Shown here: one piece after another, positions 47,145 to 54,841 of the stretch
Layout of the letters: each line of letters starts with the position of its first letter
How positions within the stretch are numbered: the stretch's first letter is position 1
Source of the DNA: Streptomyces chartreusis
GTDB taxonomy: Bacteria > Actinomycetota > Actinomycetes > Streptomycetales > Streptomycetaceae
Length of the DNA: 64,000 nt
Assembly (NCBI RefSeq): GCF_008704715.1
Contig: NZ_CP023689.1
Location: 1,364,001-1,428,000 of the forward strand
Direction: 5' to 3'
The notes under the pieces: model-generated
Seen by the model: only the letters and a program-made list of their open reading frames with translations
What the model was told of the DNA's origin: nothing
Database searches by the model: none
Position numbers and translations under genes: made by a program

Positions 47145-47202
47145 GCGACGACAGGAGCGTCGCAGAGGAGGCCGAGCTGTCGGGCGAACGGTGGCTCGGC
47201 CC

Positions 47203-47895
47203 TCAGCCCAGCAACCACCCTCCGTCCACGGCGAGTTCGACCGCGTTCACCGATCGGTTGCGCAGCAGGAAGTCCACCGCGTCCACGACGTCCGCCATCG
47301 TGGCGAGCCGTCCGGCGGGCGTCCTGGCCCGTAGTCCCGCCAGCAGCTCCTCGGGTTTGCCGGCCCAGTAGGGGCTGTCACCGACGACGCCGGGATGCAC
47401 GGCGTTGACCCGCACGGGGGCCAGCTCGACGGCGAGGGTGTTCACCAGACCCCGCACGCCCGCGTTGACCGTCGCCACGGTCGTGGCCCCCGGGTAGGGC
47501 CGTTCCTTGGCCTGGCCGCCGAACAGCACGACGGCGCTGTCGTCGTGCAGCCGTGGACCGAGGGCGTGCACGACCTCGGTGTAGCCGACGAGTTTGAGCG
47601 TGACGAGACGCAGGGCCGCCTCGATGTCGTAGTCGGCGACCCGGTTCTCGTCCCGTGAGACGCCCGCGATCACCAGATGGTCCACGCGTCCGGCCCCGGC
47701 GAGCGCGGCGGCGATCCCGGTCGGCCGGGAGAGATCGAGGGCAAGGCCCTGAGCAGCCCCGATCTCCTTGGCGACCGTGCCGGCGCGATGGGCGTCCCGG
47801 CCGGTGACGACCACTTCGTCGCCCCGCCGAGCGCGCATGCGGGCGAACTCACGGCCGATCCCGGACGTACCGCCCACCACAAGGACACTGCTCAT
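47203..47895 (-). CDS. SDR-fold protein lacking the catalytic Tyr-x-x-x-Lys
   Basis: A 230-residue Rossmann protein with cofactor loop VVGGTSGIGREFAR, followed by DLSRP and VIAGVS. At the position of the active-site YxxxK the sequence reads TVATVNAGVRG, so both catalytic residues are replaced although the fold and C-terminal VNAVHPGVV are kept. It may bind NAD(P)(H) without classical chemistry, or use other residues. Last gene of the leftward E1/amidohydrolase operon, overlapping the cupin gene by 4 bp. Confidence 0.82.
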   Translation of the reverse strand: MSSVLVVGGTSGIGREFARMRARRGDEVVVTGRDAHRAGTVAKEIGAAQGLALDLSRPTGIAAALAGAGRVDHLVIAGVSRDENRVADYDIEAALRLVTLKLVGYTEVVHALGPRLHDDSAVVLFGGQAKERPYPGATTVATVNAGVRGLVNTLAVELAPVRVNAVHPGVVGDSPYWAGKPEELLAGLRARTPAGRLATMADVVDAVDFLLRNRSVNAVELAVDGGWLLG

Positions 47896-48767
47896 CGGTC
47901 CAGCGCCTCCCTCAGATACTCCCAGTCCCGGGTGAACCGGTACGAGTGCCGCGGCGGCGGCTGCGGCGCCTGCGTCTCCAGCCAGCGCACCGGCCCCTGA
48001 CCCGCGTTGGAGAACCCGTGCACACAGCCGGCGCCCGCCCACGCGACGTCCCCCGGCCCGAGCCGGTACCGCTCGCCGTCGAAGGTGGCGTCGACCAGGC
48101 CCTCGACGATCAGGTACGTCTCCTCGAAGGGGTGGTCGTGGCTGCCCGCGACGCCGTCGGGGGCGTACTGCACCATGAACATGGTCGAGGCGACCGCGCC
48201 GAGGTCGCTGTCGACCATCATCTTCACGGTGATGCCGCTGTACACGAGGAGCGCGGTCCGCATGCTCGCCGACACCGCGAGCAGGTCCTGCGACTGCTTG
48301 CCGGGGTCCATCTGCGCCGGTTCGAAGTGCCCGAAGGACCGCGTGCGCGGGTCGCGCACGTCGATGCGGACGGGGTCGCGTTCCGGCAGCGCGGGGACGG
48401 CCTGGGTGTCGTGGCCGTAGCGGGCCCGCGGCACCGGCGCGAGCATGTCGGCCCAGCGGCCGCCCGTGTCCCCGGCGCCGCGCCAGGCGTGCGGGACGCC
48501 GGCCGGGAGGAGGCCGTAGTCGCCCTCCTCCAGGAGGTACGCGCCCTCGGGCACGTCGAGGATCACGGCACCGTCGAGGATGTGGAAGCTCTCCTCGTAG
48601 GAGTGCACATGGGCGGCGACCCGGCCGTCGGGCCGCAGCTCGCACAGGCCGAAGCCGGTGTGCACGCTGCCGTCCGCCTCGCCCACCAACTCCCGCCGCC
48701 GGTGGCCGAGTTCGTCGTACGGCGGCTCGGGGACGTCGGCGGCGAGGCGCACCAGGTGTCGGGTCAT
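47892..48767 (-). CDS. double-cupin protein
   Basis: A 291-residue bicupin similar in layout to gentisate dioxygenase-like or (S)-ureidoglycine aminohydrolase-like proteins. The first cupin has HVHSYEESFHILDG and the second SHDHPFEETYLIVEG, each with a His-x-His-(x)4-Glu metal motif followed by a later histidine (VPHAWRG; CVHGFSN). It probably binds a divalent metal and acts on the product of the linked amidohydrolase. Overlaps both neighbours by 4 bp. Confidence 0.83.
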   Translation of the reverse strand: MTRHLVRLAADVPEPPYDELGHRRRELVGEADGSVHTGFGLCELRPDGRVAAHVHSYEESFHILDGAVILDVPEGAYLLEEGDYGLLPAGVPHAWRGAGDTGGRWADMLAPVPRARYGHDTQAVPALPERDPVRIDVRDPRTRSFGHFEPAQMDPGKQSQDLLAVSASMRTALLVYSGITVKMMVDSDLGAVASTMFMVQYAPDGVAGSHDHPFEETYLIVEGLVDATFDGERYRLGPGDVAWAGAGCVHGFSNAGQGPVRWLETQAPQPPPRHSYRFTRDWEYLREALDR

Positions 48768-50116
48768 GCGGCGCTCTTCGCCTCCTTCGCGGCCAGGAGC
48801 CGGTCGCGGGACTCCTGGACCAGCCGGCGGGCGCGGTCGACGTCGGCGACGAGCCTGCCGTCGCGCTTGCGGATCACGCCGTCGACGATGACGGTGTCGA
48901 CGTTGGAGACGTCGGCCGACAGGGTCACCGCGGCGGCCGCGTCGTGCACGGGGGCGACGTTCAGCGCGGTGGCGTCGACGGCGACGACGTCGGCGCGCTT
49001 GCCGGGGGTGAGCGAGCCGGTGCGGTCCTCGACGCCCGCGACGTGGGCGCCGTTGAGCGTGGCGAACTCCAGCATCTGACGTGCCGTCAACATGGTTTCC
49101 GGCACCGGCATGTTGGCCTTCCAGCAGTCGGCGTTGACGCGGGCGCGCTCGGCACCGAAGGCGGCACGCATCTGGGTGAACATGTCGCCGGGCACGGTGG
49201 TGACGACGTCGATGCTCAGCGAGGGGCGCAGTCCGTACTCGACGGCCGTCATCACGGGCGGCCAGCCGTGCCCCATCTGGAGCTCGACCTGCGGCGCGAT
49301 CGAGACCGTACCGCCGCTGTCGGCGACCATCCGCCACTCCTCCTCGCTGAGGTAGCAGCAGTGGATGTAGGTGGTGTCGGCGCCGAGGAGCCCCAGGTCG
49401 TTCAGCTGCTTGACCATGCCGAAGCGCCCGGCGAGGCGGCCCATGGCCACATGCACGGTGATCGGGATGTCCAGTTCGCGGGCGAGCGCCCACTCGGCGG
49501 TGACGACGTCGTTGAGGCAGAAGCCGGGACCGCGGGTGGCCAGCGCCATGGTGAGCAGGCCGTCGTCGGTGGCGAAGTACTTCCCCCGGATCCGCCGGAC
49601 GTCGTCGCCGGGGATCGCGATCTTGCTCTCGAACCAGTAGTCGGCGAGGGAGGTGTTGGCGCTGCCGTACGCGTACTGGGCGCGGATGCCGCTCTCCGCG
49701 AGGCCCCGGATCGCCGCGTCCGGATGCTCGGGGGAGTTGTTGATGTGGGACCAGTCGACGAGCGTGGTGATGCCGGCGTTCAGACACTCCAGCGCGCCGG
49801 CGAGGTTGGCCGCGTACACGTCCTCGGGTGTGTACAGCGGGGCGAAGGTGTCGAGGATGTCGACGAAGTAGTCGTCGAGGGTGGCGTCGGGGGCGACGTT
49901 GCGGATGGACGCCTCCCAGGTGTGCCGGTGGGTGTCCACGAAGCCGGGGATCACGATCCGGCCGGTCATGTCGAGCACTTCGGCGTCGGCGCTGATGTCG
50001 GGCCGCACCGCCGCGATCCTGCCGTCCTCGATCAGGACGTCCCCCTGGGGCAGGTCCCCGATGTCGGGGTCCATCGACAGCACGTGACCGCCACGCAGGA
50101 CTGTTCGATTGGTCAT
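48764..50116 (-). CDS. amidohydrolase (AtzB/TrzN/8-oxoguanine deaminase-like)
   Basis: Metal-dependent deaminase or hydrolase of 450 residues. Metal ligands appear in order: VDTHRHTWE (HxH), THVAMG-type PITVHVAMG, YIHCCYLSEEE and LSIDVVTTVP. The composite beta-sandwich is formed by the termini (TNRTVLRGGHVLSMD and LTPGKRADVVAVD). The start at 50116 is chosen because the GGAGGAA just upstream is its ribosome site. Substrate is probably a heterocyclic or amidine compound. In an operon with an E1 dehydrogenase, a double cupin and an SDR, it may open a degradation route for an N-heterocycle. Confidence 0.88.
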   Translation of the reverse strand: MTNRTVLRGGHVLSMDPDIGDLPQGDVLIEDGRIAAVRPDISADAEVLDMTGRIVIPGFVDTHRHTWEASIRNVAPDATLDDYFVDILDTFAPLYTPEDVYAANLAGALECLNAGITTLVDWSHINNSPEHPDAAIRGLAESGIRAQYAYGSANTSLADYWFESKIAIPGDDVRRIRGKYFATDDGLLTMALATRGPGFCLNDVVTAEWALARELDIPITVHVAMGRLAGRFGMVKQLNDLGLLGADTTYIHCCYLSEEEWRMVADSGGTVSIAPQVELQMGHGWPPVMTAVEYGLRPSLSIDVVTTVPGDMFTQMRAAFGAERARVNADCWKANMPVPETMLTARQMLEFATLNGAHVAGVEDRTGSLTPGKRADVVAVDATALNVAPVHDAAAAVTLSADVSNVDTVIVDGVIRKRDGRLVADVDRARRLVQESRDRLLAAKEAKSAA

Positions 50117-50138
50117 CGCCCTTCCTCCCATGGGGTGT

Positions 50139-51119
50139 TCAGTAGGCGGCGAGGCCGCGTACGGCCGCCACGACCTTGTCGACGGTGGGGATCACCCGTT
50201 CCTCCAGCGCGTCGGCGAACGGCAGCGGGACGCACTCCCCCGCCACCCGCCTGACCGGCGCGTCCAGCAGGGTGAACCCCTCGTCGGCGACGACGGAGAC
50301 GAGCGTCGCGCCCCAGCCGCCCTGGTACGGGTTCTCCTCGACGGTGACGAGCCGCGAGGTCCGCCCGAGCGAGGTCAGTACGGTGGTGACGTCCAGCGGC
50401 ACCAGGCAGCGCAGGTCGACGACCTCGGCCTCGATGCCCTCACCGGACAGCAGCTCGGCGGCCTTCAGGGCGAGGGGCACCATCGAGGCGAGTGCGACGA
50501 GGGTGACGTCGGCGCCCTCGCGGACGACGGCTGCACGGCCCAGCTCGACCACATGGTCCGCCGGCGGGGGCGCGCCCTTGGACGCGAGGAGCCCCTTGTG
50601 CTCGAAGAAGACGACCGGGTCGTCGCTGCGCACGGCCGCCGCCATCATGCCGATCACGTCGGCGGGGGTGGCCGGTGCGGCGATCTTCAGGCCGGGCACG
50701 GTGAGGGCCCAGTTCTCGGTGGCCTGGGAGTGCTGGGCGCCGAAGCCGAGCCCGCCGCCGTTGGCGGTGCGCACCACGAGCGGGACGGTGACCTGACCAC
50801 CCGTCATGTACCGGACCTTCGGGATCTCGTTGGCGAGGTAGTCCCAGCAGCAGGCCAGGAAGTCGGAGAACATGATCTCGGCGACGGGCCGCATCCCGGT
50901 CATCGCGGCGCCCATGGCGGCTCCCACGATGGCCTGTTCGGAGATCGGCGTGTCCCACACCCGCTCGGGCCCGAACTCCTTGAACAGCCCGGCGGTCGTC
51001 TTGAACACCCCGCCCGCCTCGCCGATGTCCTCGCCCAGGCACACGACGGACGGATCGCGCCGCATCTCCCGCGCGATGCCCTCGGCGACCGCCTCCCGGT
51101 AGCTGATCACGTCCGCCAC
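50139..51119 (-). CDS. 2-oxoacid dehydrogenase E1 component, beta subunit
   Basis: Thiamine-diphosphate transketolase-like subunit of 326 residues (pyruvate, acetoin or branched-chain 2-oxoacid dehydrogenase family). It shows ISYREAVAEGIAREM, GEDIG, the ThDP-activating glutamate in the DTPISEQAIVGAAMGAA segment, and the C-terminal transketolase_C domain VTVEENPYQGGWG. GTG start at 51119 preceded by GGAGG and overlapping the alpha gene by 13 bp. Its alpha partner is truncated, so the complex is probably inactive unless another alpha subunit substitutes. Confidence 0.9.
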   Translation of the reverse strand: MADVISYREAVAEGIAREMRRDPSVVCLGEDIGEAGGVFKTTAGLFKEFGPERVWDTPISEQAIVGAAMGAAMTGMRPVAEIMFSDFLACCWDYLANEIPKVRYMTGGQVTVPLVVRTANGGGLGFGAQHSQATENWALTVPGLKIAAPATPADVIGMMAAAVRSDDPVVFFEHKGLLASKGAPPPADHVVELGRAAVVREGADVTLVALASMVPLALKAAELLSGEGIEAEVVDLRCLVPLDVTTVLTSLGRTSRLVTVEENPYQGGWGATLVSVVADEGFTLLDAPVRRVAGECVPLPFADALEERVIPTVDKVVAAVRGLAAY

Positions 51120-51562
51120 GCCGCACCTCCGTCCGCCCACACATCGGTCAGCGCCTGGTCCGGATCCGGCGGCGGGGCGGCCTTCGCGGCCTCGACGGCC
51201 TGCCGTACCACGGTCGTCGCGCGCTCGTCCGCCTCGCTGAGGACGGCCTCGGACACCCCCATCTCGACGAGCCGCCCCCGCGCCAGGTCCAGCGGGTCGT
51301 GCTTCAGCCAGCGTTCGACCTCCTCGGCCGGACGGTAGGTCGCCGGGTCGGCGCGGCTGTGCCCGAAGTGCCGGTAGGTCTGTGCCTCCAGCAGTGCGGG
51401 CCCGTCTCCTGCCCGGGCCCGCGCCGCGAGGCGGGCCACCGCCTCCTGGACGGCGACGACGTCGTTGCCGTCCACGACCTCGCCCTCGATGCCGTAGGCC
51501 GGCGCCCGGTCGGCGGCGGGCCGGGGGACGGCGGTGACGTCGGCGATCGGCGTGTACTCCAT
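51107..51562 (-). pseudogene. 2-oxoacid dehydrogenase E1 alpha, 3' half only (interrupted by prophage)
   Basis: The 151 codons correspond to the C-terminal half of an E1 alpha subunit: YMEYTPIADVTAV-type loop, AYGIEGEVVDGNDV and the YRHFGHSRADP phosphorylation-loop motif. The ThDP-binding GDG...N half expected upstream is missing. At codon YMEYTPI the frame runs into unrelated DNA: the codon before Tyr is CAG rather than the Leu (CTG/CTC) normal in E1 alpha. The missing half should lie beyond the element's other end. Residual translation could start at ATG 51562 within the motif. Confidence 0.85.
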
Positions 51563-51570
51563 GTACTGAT
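51554..51570. other. left attachment junction of the prophage (attL)
   Basis: Homology to the E1 alpha gene stops between 51563 and 51568. The junction is inside GTAC-TCCAT-GTAC, a short imperfect inverted repeat (51554-51566). To the right are phage genes; to the left, intact host operon. The exact crossover needs the attR side. Confidence 0.65.
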
Positions 51571-51713
51571 GTAGCTGAGGCTGCGACCTGCTGCTCTTCG
51601 ATGGCGATCCCTCACGAGTGGCCCTGACCTGCTTACCTACGCTGACCGTGACTTACCGCAGACTTCACGCGGCCCGAGTTCGGCACTCCCCCCAGCCGCT
51701 CCCCGCGTGACTC

Positions 51714-51733
51714 TGCTCCCCAGATTCTCCCCA
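51714..51733. repeat. direct repeats near the left prophage end
   Basis: TGCTCCCCA (51714-51722) and TTCTCCCCA (51725-51733) repeat at an 11-bp interval, with a weaker third copy near 51685. One-turn spacing next to an attachment junction resembles integrase arm-binding sites. The surrounding 51571-51774 has no convincing gene. Confidence 0.35.
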
Positions 51734-51774
51734 GGATCCCGGCCCGCTGACAGCCTGCGAGCTGCCTCGATGCC

Positions 51775-52014
51775 CTATCGCAGCACCTCACCGAGATGCC
51801 CCGGCTCGTACTCGCCCCCCGACCGTGCGGCGTCCTCACGCCTTATGTCTTCCATGCCGATGACGCACTCGGCGCAGCCGCGGACTTCGCGTTCGCCGTC
51901 CTCGCGGGGATGGACGTGGCCAACGACGGCGGTGGGGACCTCCCCCTTACTGGGATGGCGGAAGCAGACGCCGTCTTCCCACTCGTAGAGGCTGAGGATC
52001 TGCTCGCGGTCCAT
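51775..52014 (-). CDS. small phage protein, unknown function
   Basis: A 79-residue protein from an ATG preceded by GGGAGACGGAG. The sequence has the look of a small folded protein (LYEWEDGVCFRHPSKGEVPTAVVGHV, then CAECVIGMEDIRREDA) with a conserved-looking histidine and two Cys-x-x-Cys cysteines. No family was recognised. Preferred over the overlapping plus-strand reading frame, which has low-complexity antisense composition. It lies nearest the attachment junction. Confidence 0.55.
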   Translation of the reverse strand: MDREQILSLYEWEDGVCFRHPSKGEVPTAVVGHVHPREDGEREVRGCAECVIGMEDIRREDAARSGGEYEPGHLGEVLR

Positions 52015-52258
52015 CTCCGTCTCCCGTGGGGTCGGCCGGCGGTTGGTGCGGGGGGTGTCGCCCTGATTCCCGCGCTGGTCAGTGGGATGCCTGGGCTAGT
52101 GGATGTTCACCCTTTCGAGCGAACAGGTGTGCGAATCTTGGACACTACCTGGAGCCTTGCGGCATATGCCAGGCCGCAAGGCTGCTGATTCGAGACGAAG
52201 ATCGGAAGCGACAGTTTAGGTACTGACACAAGATCGGCAACCCTCAACGGTTTGTCGA

Positions 52259-52498
52259 GTGCCAGCCCGCCGCAACCCACGCCCCGACTGGGTCCGCTCC
52301 AGACAGATCGCCTTAGGTCGACGCATCGCCGACCTACGCCGGCAAGCCGAGCTCTCCCAGGACCAGCTAGCTGAGCGGATGGGCGTCGAGCGGCGGACCG
52401 TGCAGCGGTACGAGAACGCGGTCACCGACCCGCGCTACGCGGACCTGCTGCTCATCGCTCACGCCTTGCGGGTGCACGTCACCGACCTCCTCAGCTAA
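52259..52498 (+). CDS. XRE-family helix-turn-helix regulator
   Basis: A 79-residue DNA-binding protein consisting almost only of an HTH_3 domain (IADLRRQAELSQDQLAERMGVERRTVQRYENAVTDPRYADLLLIAHAL). GTG start at 52259. Codon 19 (52313-52315) is TTA, the rare leucine codon read by the bldA tRNA in Streptomyces, so translation may be delayed to differentiation. A candidate phage repressor or Cro-like protein. Confidence 0.82.
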   Translation: MPARRNPRPDWVRSRQIALGRRIADLRRQAELSQDQLAERMGVERRTVQRYENAVTDPRYADLLLIAHALRVHVTDLLS

Positions 52499-52617
52499 CT
52501 GAAAATGAGTCAACAGGACGGGTTCCCGCCAGGAAAGCGTGAGTGTTGCATTTATGCGTGCAGACCCTGCGTGCGCCGTGTGAAAAAGTGACCGCCCGCC
52601 GATGCTCTGGCCTGCGG

Positions 52618-52797
52618 TTAGGCGCGCCTCGCCAGGCGAATCCCGCCGTGACAGCTGCACGCGCATCGGTGCAGCGGCACAGCAGGCCCGGCGCCGCCCT
52701 TGATGTCGTGGTTGCCGTAGCAGGCGCCGTGCTCGTCGTGGCGGCAGTACTCCGAGACGTCGTCGTCGCGGTCCTGCTCGGCCAGGCGGGCGTTCAT
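52618..52797 (-). CDS. small Cys/His-rich phage protein
   Basis: Fifty-nine residues. It contains YCRHDEHGACYGNHD and LHRCACSCHGG, a pattern of cysteines and histidines suited to one or two zinc sites. Its ATG (52797) overlaps the stop of the gene upstream (ATGA, 4 bp). Function unknown; similar tiny zinc proteins are common in actinophages. Confidence 0.6.
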   Translation of the reverse strand: MNARLAEQDRDDDVSEYCRHDEHGACYGNHDIKGGAGPAVPLHRCACSCHGGIRLARRA

Positions 52798-53018
52798 AGC
52801 GCGCCTTGGAGGCCGTTCGCGGACTCGCCGGGGCACACGTAGACCGGGCCTATCCCGACGCCGGCGGCCGACAGGCGTTCCCCGATGCGGATGGCCTGGT
52901 GTTCGAGGCTGCCGCAGCGGCACGGCTCGGGTTCCGCCTCGCCCGTGTGTGTGGTCTGGCGTTCGGGCTGAGGATCTCTAGGCTCGTCCATGCTGACGGC
53001 TCCCGTGCTGTCGGCCAT
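52794..53018 (-). CDS. small phage protein with cysteine motif
   Basis: Seventy-four residues. The acidic/polar N-terminal half leads to EPCRCGSLEHQAIRIGERL and VYVCPGES, likely a small metal-binding fold. It is coupled to the next gene by a 4-bp overlap. Its promoter must lie in the 53019-53150 region shared divergently with the GntR gene. No family recognised. Confidence 0.55.
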   Translation of the reverse strand: MADSTGAVSMDEPRDPQPERQTTHTGEAEPEPCRCGSLEHQAIRIGERLSAAGVGIGPVYVCPGESANGLQGAL

Positions 53019-53075
53019 GCCCCCGGGCCGTGACCGCGGCCGCGGGGGTCTTGCAATTGCAGGCTAGCCCGACTT

Positions 53076-53105
53076 GTATCGGCCTGTCTCGCGACGTCTC
53101 GATAC
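53076..53105. promoter_or_regulatory. inverted repeat in the divergent control region of the prophage
   Basis: GTATCG (53076-53081) and CGATAC (53100-53105) flank a directly repeated GTCTCG. Located between the divergent 53018 (leftward) and GntR 53151 (rightward) genes, hence a candidate site for the small GntR protein. Confidence 0.4.
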
Positions 53106-53150
53106 GTAGCTGAAGATGCTGACCTGTAGGGGCGTATCTAGCTTCGGATC

Positions 53151-53417
53151 ATGGCGACTGATCCTGATGCGGAGATTGGCCACGAAGGTCCGGTGACGCC
53201 GTACCGGCAGCTGGCGGAGATCCTGAAGGCGCGGATCGCGCGCGGCGACTGGCAGGACGGGCGGCCGATCGCCAGCGAGACGCGGCTGGTGCAGGAGTAC
53301 GGGATCGCCCGGACGACGGTGAGGCGCGCGCTTGACGTCCTCGTCGAAGAGCGCGTCGTGTGGAAGGTTCAGGGGCGCGGCACCTACGTTGGCCAGCCGC
53401 CCAAGACCGAGGCGTAG
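53151..53417 (+). CDS. minimal GntR-type winged-helix regulator
   Basis: Eighty-eight residues comprising only the GntR DNA-binding domain (TPYRQLAEILKARIARGDW, ETRLVQEYGIARTTVRRALDVLVEERVV, GRGTYV), without any effector domain. Such minimal GntR proteins occur in Streptomyces plasmids and phages as repressors. TAGCTT ends 6 nt before the ATG with no ribosome site, so the transcript may be leaderless. Likely a lysogeny or copy-control regulator. Confidence 0.8.
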   Translation: MATDPDAEIGHEGPVTPYRQLAEILKARIARGDWQDGRPIASETRLVQEYGIARTTVRRALDVLVEERVVWKVQGRGTYVGQPPKTEA

Positions 53418-53474
53418 AAAGTCGCTCACCGTTTCCCCTTGGGAGCGGCACTCCCCGTAGTCGACGCTGGTCAC

Positions 53475-53699
53475 ATGAACGCAATCAACGCTGATGAGCG
53501 TGGGACCGAGGCTGCCCAGCCCGCCTACGACGGAGCAACCTGCGGATGCGGCGAGGCGTGGTTCGTCCTCGACGGCGACAGCACGGCACCCAATGGCGCC
53601 GTCTGTATGACGAAGGACGGAGTCGTCACCGGCTACGCGGGGAAGCCGCGCTGCATGTCCTGCGGGCGACGCTACGAGGTCGAGGCAGCGAAGGCGTAG
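53475..53699 (+). CDS. small zinc-ribbon-like phage protein
   Basis: A 74-residue protein with CGCGEAWFVLDGD near the N terminus and PRCMSCGRRYEVE near the C terminus, giving a Cys-x-Cys ... Cys-x-x-Cys zinc-ribbon pattern. ATG 53475. Codirectional with the GntR gene and the next small gene. Function unknown. Confidence 0.6.
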   Translation: MNAINADERGTEAAQPAYDGATCGCGEAWFVLDGDSTAPNGAVCMTKDGVVTGYAGKPRCMSCGRRYEVEAAKA

Positions 53700-53732
53700 C
53701 CCGTTGTCAGACCCCGCCGATACGATCTCTGT

Positions 53733-53936
53733 ATGCCCCCCACTCCGCCTTCGCGTGGATGCGCGCGCACGGCCGCCGAGCTCGCGGCCGACCTGAACGA
53801 GCGCATCCGTGCGCTGTGGACCGGCCCCGGCGGGCATCCGACGGTGCGGCTTACCAAGGAGCAGCGGGCCGAGTACGACCGGCTGTGCGAGCAGCTGCGA
53901 CGGGTGGAGCGCGGGGACATCACCACGGCGGCATGA
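53733..53936 (+). CDS. small helical phage protein
   Basis: Sixty-seven residues, mostly helical (TAAELAADLNERIRALW, LTKEQRAEYDRLCEQLRRVERGD). Highly charged. It ends 5 bp ahead of a clear terminator hairpin, which supports its being a real 3'-terminal gene of a short operon. Function unknown. Confidence 0.6.
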   Translation: MPPTPPSRGCARTAAELAADLNERIRALWTGPGGHPTVRLTKEQRAEYDRLCEQLRRVERGDITTAA

Positions 53937-53941
53937 AGAAA

Positions 53942-53963
53942 CCCCGCCCACAAGGGGGCGGGG
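53942..53963 (+). terminator. Rho-independent-type terminator
   Basis: CCCCGCCC (53942-53949) pairs with GGGCGGGG (53956-53963), loop of 6, followed by TGGGTTGTG. It closes the small rightward regulatory operon. Confidence 0.7.
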
Positions 53964-54093
53964 TGGGTTGTGCGTGGCCGCTCGGCTTGAGCCGGTGTGC
54001 ATCCGTCCCTGACGGAGAGAGCCGGGTGCTCAGGTTCCCCGGAGCAGGCGAGCGTTCCGTGGACCATGATGCCAGACGCGACCGGGAGCCGCC

Positions 54094-54123
54094 TATCACT
54101 TTCGAGGGTCCTCGAAAGTGATA
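54094..54123. repeat. 30-nt near-perfect palindrome
   Basis: Arms of 14 bp (TATCACTTTCGAGG and its exact complement) around a central GT, in the noncoding gap 53964-54194. No T tract follows. Symmetry, length and isolation suggest a protein-binding site (repressor, partition or replication protein) more than a terminator. Confidence 0.65.
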
Positions 54124-54194
54124 ACGGTGCAGGCCAGCGCCACAGTTGGCTAGCCTGCGATGCTCCGGCGACGATGGCCGCTTAGGATCCCTGG

Positions 54195-54422
54195 GTGGCA
54201 CATACCTTCGAAGATCTCGTGGAGCTTGAGCGCGCAGCCGTCACAGCCCACACCCAGCTCCACACCGCCGACGACTACCCCGCCGCCCGCGCGGCCTGGC
54301 TCGACGCCGCAGCCGCCTTCCAAGCCGCCGTCACCACACACGCGGCGGCGGAAGGCAGCAGCCGGTACGAGGTGGAGATGGCCGTGAAGAAGGCCGTCAG
54401 GCACCCGGAGACGGTGAGCTAG
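54195..54422 (+). CDS. small phage protein, helical
   Basis: Seventy-five residues from a GTG start. It is strongly helical and alanine-rich (FEDLVELERAAVTAHTQLHTADDYPAARAAWLDAAAAFQAAVTTHA). Its 3' end overlaps the converging DUF6221 gene by 4 bp. No recognised family. Confidence 0.55.
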   Translation: MAHTFEDLVELERAAVTAHTQLHTADDYPAARAAWLDAAAAFQAAVTTHAAAEGSSRYEVEMAVKKAVRHPETVS

Positions 54423-54820
54423 GGCCGCCACGCCTCGCGGTAGCCGGGCCGGTCCGCGTAGGGCAGGGCGAGCACCTTCGCGGCCTCGTAGGCAGCGCAG
54501 TCGAGGTGGTGCTCCAGCGGCGTCGTCCAGTTGGTGCCCGGGTTCTTGGGCTCGTTGTCCGGGTCGTCGCAACTGCTGGTGCAGAACGGACCGCCCCGTG
54601 CGATCAGCTTGCGCTTGGCGTCGATCTCCCGCAGCACTCGCGCCGGATCGTGGCGGTCGACGTGCTTCAGCTCGTCAGGGCGCAGCCAGTGTGCGTCTCC
54701 CAGCTCCGCGTCGTCGAGCGGTGTCGTCAGCTTCCATTGCAGGCTGCGCGCTCCCGCCTCCTTAGCGATCCGCTCGTCCTCATCGAGCTGCTCGCCGAGC
54801 CACCCCACCAGATCGTCCAC
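54419..54820 (-). CDS. DUF6221-family protein
   Basis: A 133-residue protein of a Streptomyces and actinophage family: N-terminal MDDLVGWLGEQLDEDERIAKEA, central HVDRHDPARVLREIDAKRKLI, two cysteines, and the C-terminal LALPYADRPGYREAW. A second, more divergent member is at 61190-61708. Role unknown; often found among small phage cargo genes. Confidence 0.78.
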   Translation of the reverse strand: MDDLVGWLGEQLDEDERIAKEAGARSLQWKLTTPLDDAELGDAHWLRPDELKHVDRHDPARVLREIDAKRKLIARGGPFCTSSCDDPDNEPKNPGTNWTTPLEHHLDCAAYEAAKVLALPYADRPGYREAWRP

Positions 54821-54841
54821 AAACTCCTCCCGGGTATCGCA

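Noticed and set aside
51796..52188. 130-codon plus-strand frame near the prophage end
   Set aside because: It overlaps a minus-strand frame with better start context (GGGAGACGGAG before ATG) and a more protein-like sequence.
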